The notes beneath the pieces are model-generated. The model did no database searches, was not told the DNA's origin, and was given only the letters and a program-made list of their open reading frames with translations. From Phoenix dactylifera (taxonomy: Eukaryota > Streptophyta > Magnoliopsida > Arecales > Arecaceae), in assembly GCF_009389715.1 (NCBI RefSeq), contig NC_052404.1:7834745-7898744 (forward strand): a DNA stretch of 64,000 nt. Reading direction: 5' to 3'. The position numbers and the translations under genes were made by a program. Position 1 is the first letter of the stretch, and every line of letters begins with the position of its first letter. Positions 9,596 to 19,133 of this stretch are shown here, one piece after another.

Positions 9596-10601
9596 CAGCT
9601 AGGAGTCGCTGAATGCCGTCAAGTCTCCCACGTTTAGTTCTTTCGCCAGTTTGAACCCCAGTTTTCAGAGCCGACATGGCTATCGACTGGTCTAGCTCGC
9701 GGACCTCCCATGTGGCGGCGGTAAAGCGGTCCAGGTACTCTTTGAGGGACTCCCCCTCCTTCTGCTTGATGTCCAGGAGGGAGTCTGATGTCCGTCGCTG
9801 GCGCCGGCTGGCAGTAAAGTTGGTGGCGAACTGCCTGCCGAGCTGCTCAAAGGAGGACACCGTGTTCGGCTTCAGTCCAGAAAACCAAAGCCGAGCGGTC
9901 CCTCGGAGGGTCGCTGGAAAGGCTTTGCAGAGTATGGCCTCCGAGGACCCTTGTAGGGCCATGAGGGCCCGATAACTCTCCAAGTGGTCGAGGGGGTCGG
10001 TGATTCCGCTGTAGGGCTCCACCTGAGGCATTTTGAATCTCACGGGAACCGGCTCGTCCTCGATCTGGCGGGAGAAGGGGGACTTGGCAGTGAACTCAAA
10101 GTCCCCTTCCTGTCTTGCCTTCTTGCCGTGGAGTGCCGCAATCTGGCGCTCCAGATGCTCAACTTTTCGGTCGAGCTCCCCCACCCGTGGGATTGTCGTT
10201 GTGGTTTGCGCCGGCCCTTGGCGGTCCGGGGCTGACTCCGCCTCGGAAAGTTGGGGTCTCCGATCGAAACCTTTTCTCGGTAACTCCCTACGGGGAGTAG
10301 CCCGTTCTCCGTTGTTGGCTCTGGAGGAGCCATGCAGATTTTGACTGGGGAGAACCGGGCCGTTGGGGAGACACTCCGGCGGGGCCTGGGCCTGCGGGGG
10401 AAGCGCCGATGAAGCTTCCACGCGCCGTAGGCCCTGCACGGCGGCGGCCAGGGCCTGGACTTGCTGTACCAGGGCATTGAACTGTTCCAGCTGGACCTGA
10501 GGACCTGGGTCAGCTGGAGTTGGGAAATTCTGGACGGAGTGTCCAGGACTTTGCGGGGGACGCCGGGAGACGTTAGAGGCTCCCTTACTTCTCAACTTCA
10601 T
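9567..10601 (-). CDS. Truncated gag of the Ty3/Tat-like element with out-of-frame tail
   Basis: 344 codons from an ATG 20 bp inside the primer site. Gag packages element RNA into cytoplasmic particles. Residues 1-160 are a low-complexity Pro/Gln/Arg region with a short coiled segment. Residues about 185-315 carry the Retrotrans_gag core (PYSG..DP.DHL.., ..LRGTA..WF..L, EGESLKEYLDRF). After SALKTG (about residue 314, near 9657) homology stops and about 30 unrelated residues run to the stop at 9567. That tail is the RNase H region read in the wrong frame, so a deletion junction lies here. The usual C-terminal gag part, zinc knuckle and protease are missing. The first ATG after the primer site supports the start. 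A competing open frame at 10040-10477 is a shadow. Confidence 0.85.
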   Translation of the reverse strand: MKLRSKGASNVSRRPPQSPGHSVQNFPTPADPGPQVQLEQFNALVQQVQALAAAVQGLRRVEASSALPPQAQAPPECLPNGPVLPSQNLHGSSRANNGERATPRRELPRKGFDRRPQLSEAESAPDRQGPAQTTTTIPRVGELDRKVEHLERQIAALHGKKARQEGDFEFTAKSPFSRQIEDEPVPVRFKMPQVEPYSGITDPLDHLESYRALMALQGSSEAILCKAFPATLRGTARLWFSGLKPNTVSSFEQLGRQFATNFTASRRQRRTSDSLLDIKQKEGESLKEYLDRFTAATWEVRELDQSIAMSALKTGVQTGERTKRGRLDGIQRLLAGGKPGPRRF

Positions 10602-10620
10602 GACTGCTACTCGGGCCCTT

Positions 10621-10633
10621 CCTCTAGCGCCAA
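10621..10633 (-). other. Primer binding site of the retrotransposon
   Basis: Immediately inside the 5' LTR the minus strand reads TTGGCGCTAGAGG. A TGGCGC-type primer site directly after the LTR is common in plant Ty3 elements. I do not assign the primer tRNA. Confidence 0.65.
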
Positions 10634-10945
10634 CTGTTGCTGGAAATTGGACCCGGGGGCAATCTTCGGTCGAGGAGAGGGAGCGGGAGGTGGTTACTCA
10701 CGGTGGGGCGGTGGTTCGTCGACGGGCGGCGTCCTCCGTCTGGGGCGATCGGCGAGAAGGAGCGGCTGATTCCCGCGGCTGGGCGACGATCCGACAGTGG
10801 GCGGCGTCCTCCGTCTGGGTGCCTGCACACGAGCCGGTGGCCGGGTCTCCCGGCGCCGGCCCTCCGACGCTCAAGTCAGGGAGGGGGCAAATCGTGTAGA
10901 GTAGAGGTAAACGGTGCGTGTCCTCAGTATCGATTTTCCAACCCC

Positions 10946-10953
10946 CTTTTATA
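10946..10953 (-). promoter_or_regulatory. TATA box of the retrotransposon 5' LTR
   Basis: The + strand CTTTTATA reads TATAAAAG on the minus strand, the element's sense strand, about 310 bp before the inner edge of the 5' LTR. The same site exists in the 3' LTR at 4569-4576. It is the best TATA match in the LTR. Confidence 0.6.
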
Positions 10954-11239
10954 GACCGGGGGTCGGTTTACCTGCGATGTAACGGGGCGAAGCCGTAGTA
11001 CGGCTCGGCATGTCGTTCAGGTCGGCGCTTGGTCAGGCGAATAATTGCACTGATGTCGGCGATGAGGGCGTTGTACAACCCGAACTAGCACGCTACCAGG
11101 CGAATTTATTGCATCAGTGTCGGAGGTATGGCCGAGATCAGAGACTTATCACAGTTGACTAGACTCTGCTGGGCTTATTTGCCGTGGAGAGCTGGGAGTC
11201 CGTAGATGACAGGAGTCACGTGCATTAATTGTTGAGTGA

Positions 11240-11442
11240 GCCGGAGATCCACATTTATTGTGGAGTAAGCCGGAGATCCGCATTTATTGTGGAGTAAGCC
11301 GGAGATCCGCATTCATTGTGGAGTAAGCCGGAGATCCATATTTATTGTGGAGTAAGCCGGAGATCCGCATTCATTGTGGAGTAAGCCGGAGATCCATATT
11401 TATTGTGGAGTAAGCTGGAGATCCATATTTATTGTGGAGTGT
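11240..11442. repeat. 29 bp minisatellite in the 5' LTR, seven units
   Basis: Seven tandem units of GCCGGAGATCC(A/G)CATT(T/C)ATTG-type sequence, each ending TGGAGTAA except the last. Units 3-4 and 5-6 are the same pair repeated, so the gain relative to the other LTR is a duplication of that two-unit block. Confidence 0.95.
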
Positions 11443-11687
11443 GCCGGAGGATCACAGCGGTCATGCGCAATAAATGCCGGAGGGGCGTCATAGTACGGTC
11501 TCTGGCCGGACCTCGGAGACGTATAGCCGTAGTAGGTGGCTGACAAAAGTAGGCCTCGGGCATTGGGGTTTCTCTTAGGTCGGAGGTTCCGAGTTCGGGT
11601 GCCGACTTCGGCCTTCCAGGGTCGACGATTGTGCGGCTTCTTTGGGGCATTCGTGTCATTTGGGGGAAAAACCTTATTCCCCCAACA

Positions 11688-12480
11688 GGATTCACCTAAT
11701 AATTTCTTCATGGAGGATTTAATCTTTTGTGTGAAAAAAAATTTATCTTTTTTTCTCTCGCAGGAATCGACTATTGAATCATCCACAAATCTTAAAACAT
11801 TCCAAATTCATTGATATTATAGTGATTTGTGGACGATGCAATAATGGTTTCGCTCTAAAGGAGACACCCCTGAACCTACAAAGAAATATCTTTTGGGTCT
11901 CATGAATTCGTTGACTTTAGATATTTTAAAGACCACATAATATTAATTCATACGGAAGATAATCTGCATAGAAATTATATGAGGACGGACGTACGGAAGT
12001 TTTATATAGGATTTTTTTGCATGGATATCCTTCTAAATATCAAAATTTGTATGAATATCCTTTCAAAATCGATATTTACATATATACCCTCGTAAAACTC
12101 TGTTATTGTACAAATACCCCTATAAGAACAATTATTCTAACGATGTTAAAAAATATATATATTTATATTAATTAAAAATAAAATAAAAATTTAAAATGAC
12201 ATTATTATCCTTATCCTCCTCCAACCTTCCCCACCACACCCTCCGGTGCCTTACTCTTCCCTTCCCTCCCCCGGTGTCTTACTCTTCCCTTCCCACCCCA
12301 TCCCACCCCCCCGGTGCCCCCCCCCCCCCCCCCCCCCCCCCACATAACTGTTCTTGTGCCATAAGAAGAAGAAGACAGGAGCTCCACACAGCTGTGCTCT
12401 GCTTCAGTATCTCTTGGGCCCAGAAGAAAGAAAGAGAGAGAGAGGACTGCTGGTTTGAGTTGGAAAGAAGGTGGCTTGTC
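11688..12480. other. Intergenic, AT-rich, ending in a poly-C tract
   Basis: The first 35-40 bases (GGATTCACCTAATAATTTC onward) continue the low-copy repeat broken by the Ty3 insertion. AT-rich DNA without a gene follows. A pyrimidine-rich stretch at 12210-12345 ends in a long C run; the 95-codon open frame across it is compositional. Confidence 0.5.
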
Positions 12481-12835
12481 TAAGGACCAGAAATAATGCT
12501 AAGTAGGAAACAAACTACTAAAAGAAAAAAGAAACATAGTAGTTTCTAGGCATTTATTCCAACAAGGTCTTCATTTTTTCCTATAAGCAATTTCTTTTGG
12601 TGGAGGGCAAGGGCTGCTTCACAGAGCGAGGGCGAATTAAAAACCGATGGCAATAGGGGATGATTGAGATGCAGAGCAGGGGCGCTGGTGGAAAGATGGA
12701 AAGGGTCACATCTACTCTCTTCTCATCCCTATTGCAAGCATCCTCTTTTGTAACATTTAAATTTATTTGGCATTTTTTTACTATTTCTAGAAAAAAGGAA
12801 AGCAAAAATATTCTCATTTATACTATTATCAAAAG

Positions 12836-12838
<3 letters not shown>
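12481..12838. other. Intergenic, no gene recognised
   Basis: Mixed-composition DNA leading into a TA microsatellite. The open frames here extend into the microsatellite and have no homology that I recognise. Confidence 0.4.

Positions 12839-12918
<80 letters not shown>
12839..12918. repeat. (TA)40 microsatellite
   Basis: Eighty bases of perfect alternating AT. Open frames that cross it on both strands (poly Ile-Tyr) are artefacts. Confidence 0.97.
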
Positions 12919-12922
<4 letters not shown>

Positions 12923-13190
12923 CACCATTACTATTATTATTATCGTTGTTATCATTAAACACCATTGTTCGATCATTATTTTCATCACCACCATCGCTAT
13001 CACTGTTACTATCTTTATCTTCACCATTGTATTGTCGCCACTACTATCACCATAATCAATGCCACTACTGCTTTACCATCTCCACCTCTACTATCATTGT
13101 TGTTATTATTATCACCCTCGTGTTGCTGCTACATCACTAGTACCCCTGTTTGCCTCTATTGCCAATATTATTATATTTATATTCTTTAAA
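12919..13190. repeat. Cryptic trinucleotide-simple region
   Basis: Directly after the TA run, the + strand is an interspersed mix of CAT, CAC, TAT and ACT triplets (CATCACCACCATCGCTATCA and similar) for about 250 bp. The composition suggests decayed trinucleotide repeats. It has no recognisable coding content. Confidence 0.7.
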
Positions 13191-13630
13191 TAATCAAATA
13201 TATAAAATATATTTATATTTTTAAAATTTAACAAATTACAATTAAAATTTTTATTTTTATTTTTGAAAATAATAAAATGAAAAAGATGAACAATTGTATT
13301 TGATGCGGTCTAAATCTGATCCACTGGTCATGATTTAATTGATACATGCCGAGTATTTTGAAAAGATCTAAATTTAAAAATAATTAAATTCTTGGCAAGA
13401 TCCAAACAAAGGAGTAGAATACGACAAATGTAAATTCAGATAAAAAAAAGTAACGAGAATCCTTTGATTGTCACCTTCAAATCATAAGGGATCCATGCTC
13501 CATCCTCTATATAAATAAGGCCAAGAGACTTCAAAAGAAGGGAATAGGGATGAACGGCCTGAGGCTCCCAAGCACAGACGGCGGCAAGCTTCCAAGGATA
13601 GGTTCTCAAACTCTCATAGCAAGAGGCTTC
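13191..13630. other. Intergenic, no gene recognised
   Basis: AT-rich DNA to about 13440, then mixed sequence with a TATATAAATAAGG motif at about 13507. I see no supported exon. Confidence 0.35.
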
Positions 13631-14520
13631 CATGAAGAGGCTTTCAAACTCTTATAGCTATTTTTTTCACTTGACTCATCTTCCACGGCCATCCTCTCTA
13701 GCTAGACGGGATGCGCGTCCTTGGAGGCCGCCCTTCTGTGCCACCAGAGACTCGACCACCATGCATATGGGATCGGTGTCCTTAGAGATCAGAATGCGAG
13801 TCCGTGGAGGTTGCCCTTCTGTGCCATCCGAGATCCGACGCCGTGCGTACAGATGCGCAACCGGCGAGGAAAGCCCAGTCCATGTGTCTTTGGAGACTAA
13901 GACGTGAGACCCTGGAGGCTAGGAAGCGCGACCTTCGACTAGAGCCTTGCCGAGCTTTCAATTTAAGCATCCTCAGAGACCAAGATGAGAGTCCCTAGAG
14001 ATCAGGATGCGCGTCCGTTAACAGAGCCATGACGAGCTCCCAGTCTATGTATTCTCGAAAACTAGGATGCTCGTTTGCCGGCTAGAGCCATGTCGAGCAC
14101 CCAGTCTATGCTCCAAATTCATGCATCCTTGGAGACCAAGACGCGAGTCTTTAGAGACCAGAACATACGACCTCCGACCAAAGCTATGCTTCTAGTCGAC
14201 GCATCCCTGGGGACCAAGATGCGTGTCCGCTAACTAGAGCCATATCAAGCTCCTAGGCCGCGCTCGCATGTCGAGCACTCTAGGCCGAGCACTCCCAGTC
14301 AAGCTCTCATACCAAGTGCTCCAGGTCGAGTATTCTCTTGCTATTTCATGCCGTTATTTTAAAGCATTACCCGACTTAAGCATTGAAGGAGATTCGGCTA
14401 GAGCCACCTCGGAGGGTCATTCTCTTCTTTTTGTGTGCAGATGTGCGGCTCTCCTTGACAATTGGTGCTCTATCTTTCATCAACGTAGCCTGAGCGGGTT
14501 GATCTGCGCCCTCTATGCCT
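13631..14520. repeat. Degenerate repetitive region, possible LTR remnant
   Basis: The phrases GAGACCAAGATG, TAGAGACCAG, GCGTCCG, TAGAGCCATG and CGAGC recur with variation from about 13790 to 14290, giving an imperfect tandem texture. Near 14453-14470 CTCCTTGACA is followed by ATTGGTGCTC, resembling an LTR end with an adjoining primer site. No pol domain follows. Open frames here (13632-13907 and others) lack domains. I regard this as an old element fragment. Confidence 0.4.
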
Positions 14521-14562
14521 AGAGATCATCAGCATATCTGACAGAATTTGAGCATCAACAAT

Positions 14563-14957
14563 ATCTTAGTTTATTTTTGATCCTCACTTCCATCCCGGAG
14601 TAGTCATCCCACCAAAATGGTGGAAAACTTCAAAGCTTTCCATATTAAAAGTAACCTTCATCATTGACTTAGACTCTGTGATAGATCCAACGGACTTTAA
14701 TATGGAACTACTCGGAAGCCTTCCTCGGCAAGGAAACACGATGAAGAAAATGGTATCTTAGTTTATTTTTGAAAAGCAGGAATATTACCGGTCCTGATCA
14801 CTTCCTTCCCACGGTAGTCATCCCACCAAAAGGGTGGAAAGCCTCAAAGCTTTCCATATTAAACTAACCTTCATCATTGACTTAGGCTCCATGATAGATC
14901 CAAGAAGACTTTAATATGGAACTATCTCGCAAGCCTTCCTCAGCAAGGAGACACGAT
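14563..14957. repeat. Tandem duplication in the upstream region of the first GST gene
   Basis: Copy 1 (14563-14742) and copy 2 (14755-14957) share ATCTTAGTTTATTTTTGA, GTAGTCATCCCACCAAAA, CTTCAAAGCTTTCCATATTA or close variants, ACCTTCATCATTGACTTAG, GACTTTAATATGGAACTA and the end motif ACACGAT. Copy 2 carries about 22 extra bases near its start. The stretch lies 86-480 bp upstream of the GST start codon, so it probably overlaps the promoter. Confidence 0.85.
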
Positions 14958-15002
14958 CCAGATCCTTAGCTAACAAGAAACGTATATACTCCATGGCTGC
15001 AG

Positions 15003-15010
15003 TATAAAAG
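15003..15010 (+). promoter_or_regulatory. TATA box of the first GSTU gene
   Basis: TATAAAAG lies 33 bp before the ATG at 15043. It implies a transcription start near 15030-15040 and a very short 5' leader. Confidence 0.6.
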
Positions 15011-15042
15011 CCAATCAAGCTAGAGGCAGAGAAGCAAGCGAA

Positions 15043-16608
15043 ATGGCTGAGGAAGTGAAGTTGCTTGGGTCGTGGGGAAGCCCCTTCAGTCGCCGAGTGG
15101 AGCTTGCTCTGAGGCTGAAGGGAATCTCCTATGACTACATAGAGGAGGATCTCTCCAACAAGAGCCCTTTGCTCCTCAAGTATAATCCTATCCATAAGAA
15201 GGTCCCCGTATTCCTCCATGGTGGGAAGCCAGTGGTCGAGTCGCTCGTCATCCTCGAGTACATCGAGGAGACATGGGAAGGGGATCACGCCATACTGCCG
15301 AAGGATCCTTACGAGAGGGCCATGGCAAGGTTCTGGTCCACGTTCGTTGATGAGAAGGTGATACAAAATATTTATGTTTTTGATCAAGTTAACAGTCTTC
15401 CTATCATGCTGCCGAGCTTGTAGCGAATTCGAATATTAAACTGTTTTGTTATGTAGAAATTTGTTTTCTTTGATTTTTGCAGCTAATATTAGATGAGCTT
15501 CTTTTTTTTTTTGAAGCATCCCTCTCCATATGGGCCGGAGAGGTCCAAGGTTTAAATGATGGCACGATAGCATCCTCGTCGTAGTTTTGGAAAAAAAAAA
15601 AAAACAAAAAAAAAGCAATAGGAATATTAGTTTTGATCCTTTCCATGCTAATTTTCTCGGCATCATTTTAATTTTGTTGGATATCTCCAAAGTGATTTCC
15701 AATGACCTTTTCCATGAGAATTTGAAACTTATATTTCTTCCTACCACCACTTCTGCTTTGACCACCAGTGATAGTGACGATTGGCTTGATTAAAAAAAAA
15801 GGCAAAAGTAATATTATTTGGTCAGCTTTATAAAATTCTTTATGTAGACAAGTGAATTTTTATTCCGGTTATTTTTGACATCATTTAAAGTTTTTTCAAT
15901 AAAAATAAAATCTCATGGCATTCCAGATACTAAACTTAGATTCAAAATTTTATATTTATTTAATGTTTATCATCCATCTTTTCCATATGATCTCGAAACA
16001 AGCGTCTTTACGGTCTTCTCTTTCTCCCCTCCTTCTGCTTCCACTATTATTACTGTTATAGTGATGATGATAATGAAGGTGATTACGACGACAACAATAA
16101 TTATGACGACAAAAACAACAACCTTAATTTTTTTCTATTTTCAGAAATAAATCCCACCCACAGTCAAAAAAAGAGATAAATTCCAGCCCTTGTGGATACT
16201 TCAACTCATTACTAATTAACTTTGGTGATTTCATATGTTCAGTGCATCCCTGCAATTTGGATGTCATGCTGGACCGAAGGGGACATGCAGCAGAATTTCA
16301 TGATACAATCAAAGGAGAACCTAAGCATTCTAGAGGGTGAGCTCAAAGGGAAAAAATTCTTTGGAGGTGATGCCATAGGCATGGTGGACATTGCAGCCTT
16401 CTTCATAGCTCATTGGGCTGGGGTGCTTCAGGAGGTAGCAGGAATAAGCTTGATCAATGAGGAAAAGCATCCCATCCTATTCAAATGGATTGAAGAGTTC
16501 ATGAGCTCTAGTATTGTGATGGAATGCTTACCTGCTAGAGAGGGACTGCTTGCTTATTTCCAAGCTAAGAAAGAGGCCATCCGAGCTACCAAAGCTCCTG
16601 TGTATTGA
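15043..16608 (+). CDS. Tau-class glutathione S-transferase, gene 1 of 3
   Basis: Exons 15043-15357 and 16243-16608, a phase-0 GT-AG intron of 885 bp, 226 aa. Tau GSTs are cytosolic dimers that conjugate glutathione to xenobiotics and oxidised lipids and act in stress and herbicide detoxification. The N-terminal thioredoxin-like domain (residues about 5-82) has the catalytic Ser13 in GSWGSPF, the glutathione-site segment KKVPV and the ESLVILEYI motif. The helical C-terminal domain begins near residue 95 ([10 protein letters not shown]) and contains the GxxxGMVDIA-like segment typical of the family. The length matches the usual 220-230 aa, and the single intron after the DEK codons is the standard tau position. 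The start is the first ATG after a TATA box. No lesion is seen. Which GSTU number it corresponds to cannot be told from here. Confidence 0.95.
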
Positions 16609-17618
16609 TGGTGCGACGCAACCATTTGATGCAGGACATGAATACAATATCAGGATGAGGAAAATTAGAGGAAGAATTTCACATGTTGTACTTGAATCGA
16701 TATCCAATAGTATCTATGTTTGCTTGCTTGTTTTACAATTTGCTGCGAGTGTGAAGAACATTGTGTTTGTTTTGAGCTGTTCATGGGGCTACGACTTGTT
16801 CTCATTTAGCTTCTTGTTCGTATCTCAAAGCCAAGAAAAAAAAATGATCTGATCGAAAATGTTAACACAAATCTACCAACTAGTGGTAATTAATATATAT
16901 GATTGTAAACCGACCAAACTCACCAGGGAAGGATCCCATGATATTGCAATCCGGTGACCTTATTCTCTCTTTTTTCACTGCAGGACATTCCCCAGCTTAT
17001 GTGATATCATGCATGTACTGAATTTTATTTGTACTATTTTGAAAAAAGTTTCTTTATAATGCTATTGTTGCTTTGTAACCAAACATTTTAATGAGCAAGC
17101 TATTTTAGGGAGTTCCAATACAATCAAAGAGAGAGAAAAAAATAAGTTCAAGAAATCTCAAGAATTCCAATCTTCAAAGTGTTCTTGAATCTTAACCATG
17201 GATTTAAGAAGTCTTTAGAGTCCATATCGAAAATGGTCTACTAATAATTTTTAGTTTCTAGGTATTCTATACATTGTAAGTCATGAAATACAATATTGAT
17301 TTTCACTAGACATAATTTAAGATCAATAAATATTCTCAGAAACATTTTAACCTCCTTCTCTCTGTTTAAAAAACAAACAAACAAACAAAAAAATCCCATC
17401 GCATGCACATCTATCTAGTACATATACTTTACAGGTGGGAACAACAAATTGCTCATAACCTGGGATTAGTTAACGTTCTAGTAGCTCAATCAAACTCAAT
17501 TCAAATATAGGTTGGTTAATTAGCATCTCCATATATTCATAATTAGTTGTTTAAATCACTAATGGTTATAATTAGTATGATGACTTTGTCATATTGTTAC
17601 ATTTCATTATATGATTGG
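16609..17618. other. Intergenic between GST genes 1 and 2, 3' flank
   Basis: About 1 kb of AT-rich DNA. The first few hundred bases are probably the 3' UTR of GST gene 1. No further exon is recognised. Confidence 0.5.
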
Positions 17619-18493
17619 TCACATAGTTGTTGACTTTGCCCGTTTCGATGGTTTTACAAATCATGAATATGAAGCAATTCTGCTAAATAGTTTAATGGTT
17701 TACGCGACTTTACCATAGTCTAAACTCAAACCATTCAAATAGGTTTATGGTTAGCTTTATTCAAAATTAAGCCCGACCAAAATAGGAAACAAACCAAGCC
17801 TAAAACCGATGATTAAACTATGGTTAATTTTAAGCTAAATATATTGAACCCAACTTCACCGTGCATTGCTCAATTATACTCAAAAATATGGTTATAGAAG
17901 CCATACATCAAGAGGTATCCCATACGGAAAAATATAGCCGACATGAACTTGGATCTTTTATTCCAATCTCTTTCATGAGGTAGAAAGCATTTTTTGCCCG
18001 CCGTTCGTGGATAAAGTCGGCAGAAGATGACAAAATAAGTTTAGGGATCCTAGTTTCACATAGTTGTTGACTTTGCCCGTTTCGATGGTTTTACAAATCA
18101 TGAATATGAAGCAATTCTGCTAAATAGTTTAATGGTTTACGCAACTTTACCATAGTCTAAACTCAAACCATTCAAATAGGTTTATGGTTAGCTTTATTCA
18201 AAATTAAGCCCGATCAAAATAGGAAACAAACCAAGCCTAAAACTGATGATTAAATTATGGTTAATTTTAAGCTAAATATATTGAACCCAACTTCACCATG
18301 CATTGCTCAATTATACTCAAAATTATGGTTATAGAAGCCATACATCAAGAGGTATCCCATACGGAAAAATATAGCCGACATGAACTTGGATCTTTTATTC
18401 CAATCTCTTTCATGAGGCAGAAAGCATTTTTTGCCCGCCGTTCGTGGATAAAGTCGGCAGAAGATGACAAAATAAATTTAGGGATCCTAGTTT
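17619..18493. repeat. 437 bp direct tandem duplication
   Basis: Copy 1 (17619-18055) and copy 2 (18056-18493) are head to tail and share everything from TCACATAGTTGTTGAC to GGGATCCTAGTTT. I count about eight differences, mostly C/T or G/A (for example GCGACTT against GCAACTT, and CACCGTGC against CACCATGC). An 86-codon frame in copy 2 is closed in copy 1 and has no domain, so I do not call it a gene. Confidence 0.95.
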
Positions 18494-19133
18494 CTCCGCT
18501 GTTCTCCAATAAATATAGTTTTCATTTTAGATTTGTGGATAGCTGTAACAATGCATGAATCGGCCCATGGTCAACCTCCATGAATCTATGTTGCAGTGTC
18601 CTCTAATCCATATAGATTATGAGCCGAGTTCGTTTTGATACTATTTGCTAACACTCAAAAACTCATCCAAGAAAACTAGCTGGAAGGTATTATTTGGATT
18701 TTTTGATTCTCTATGAATTCGCTCCGATATGGGACTAAATACACGCCCACGCGAGACCTTACAACAACAATTATGATAAACATGATCCCAATTTGGACCC
18801 CTTTTCTTCGCCCCACAAAGACACCAATTTAGACCACGCGGTGAAGCGTCGTTCTCTTCCAAAAGTTTCACAAAATCTGCGAACCACGTAATCTATTGGC
18901 TACTACAGCGATCTTTCCAAACAGGGTTGCTTTCTCAGCATAATGCACTCCTTAAATTACAGTATCCAAGCAAATCTCCACGAGTGTCCGCGTGTTGGCA
19001 TTTTTAGTGGACGATGATTCGGATGGAAAGTCCATAAGAATCCGAACATTATCTCCAACTCGATCGCAGAGACTCAGCACCAAGTCTTTTAAGTACTCGT
19101 GTCTCCGGGCACGATCTCACCTTGATCAGCAGC
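18494..19133. other. Upstream region of the second GST gene
   Basis: About 640 bp. A minus-strand reading at 18730-18760 contains TTTAGTCCCATATCGG, a motif frequent in plant repeats. No clear TATA box lies close to the ATG at 19134. No exon is recognised. Confidence 0.4.

Larger units (their letters stand above)
4258..11687 (-). mobile_element. Ty3/Tat-like LTR retrotransposon, non-autonomous deletion derivative
   Basis: The 7,430 bp element has TGTTG...CAACA LTR ends and a perfect 5 bp target duplication GGATT at 4253-4257 and 11688-11692. It lies on the minus strand: 5' LTR 10635-11687, primer site, gag, RNase H remnant plus integrase, a 2.8 kb non-coding 3' region with tandem repeats and an antisense ORF tail, polypurine tract, 3' LTR 4258-5252. 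The rest of gag, the protease, the reverse transcriptase and most of RNase H are deleted, so it could only move with proteins supplied by a relative. The single substitution noticed between the LTRs implies a very recent insertion. A large hypervariable 3' region and an antisense ORF are known from the Tat lineage; assignment to Tat is inference. Confidence 0.9.
10635..11687 (-). repeat. 5' LTR of the Ty3/Tat-like element
   Basis: 1,053 bp, bounded by TGTTG and CAACA on the + strand. It matches 4258-5252 throughout apart from one substitution seen (GGGCGACGATCC here, GGGCGGCGATCC there) and two additional 29 bp repeat units. Confidence 0.95.

Noticed and set aside
12660..13055. 131-codon frame crossing the TA microsatellite
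   Set aside because: Most of it is poly Tyr-Ile from the dinucleotide run; no homology.
14911..15387. 158-codon minus-strand frame over GST gene 1 exon 1
   Set aside because: It is the antisense shadow of a well-supported exon.
18298..18558. 86-codon frame in the 437 bp duplication
   Set aside because: The equivalent frame in copy 1 is interrupted, no domain is recognised, and differences look neutral.
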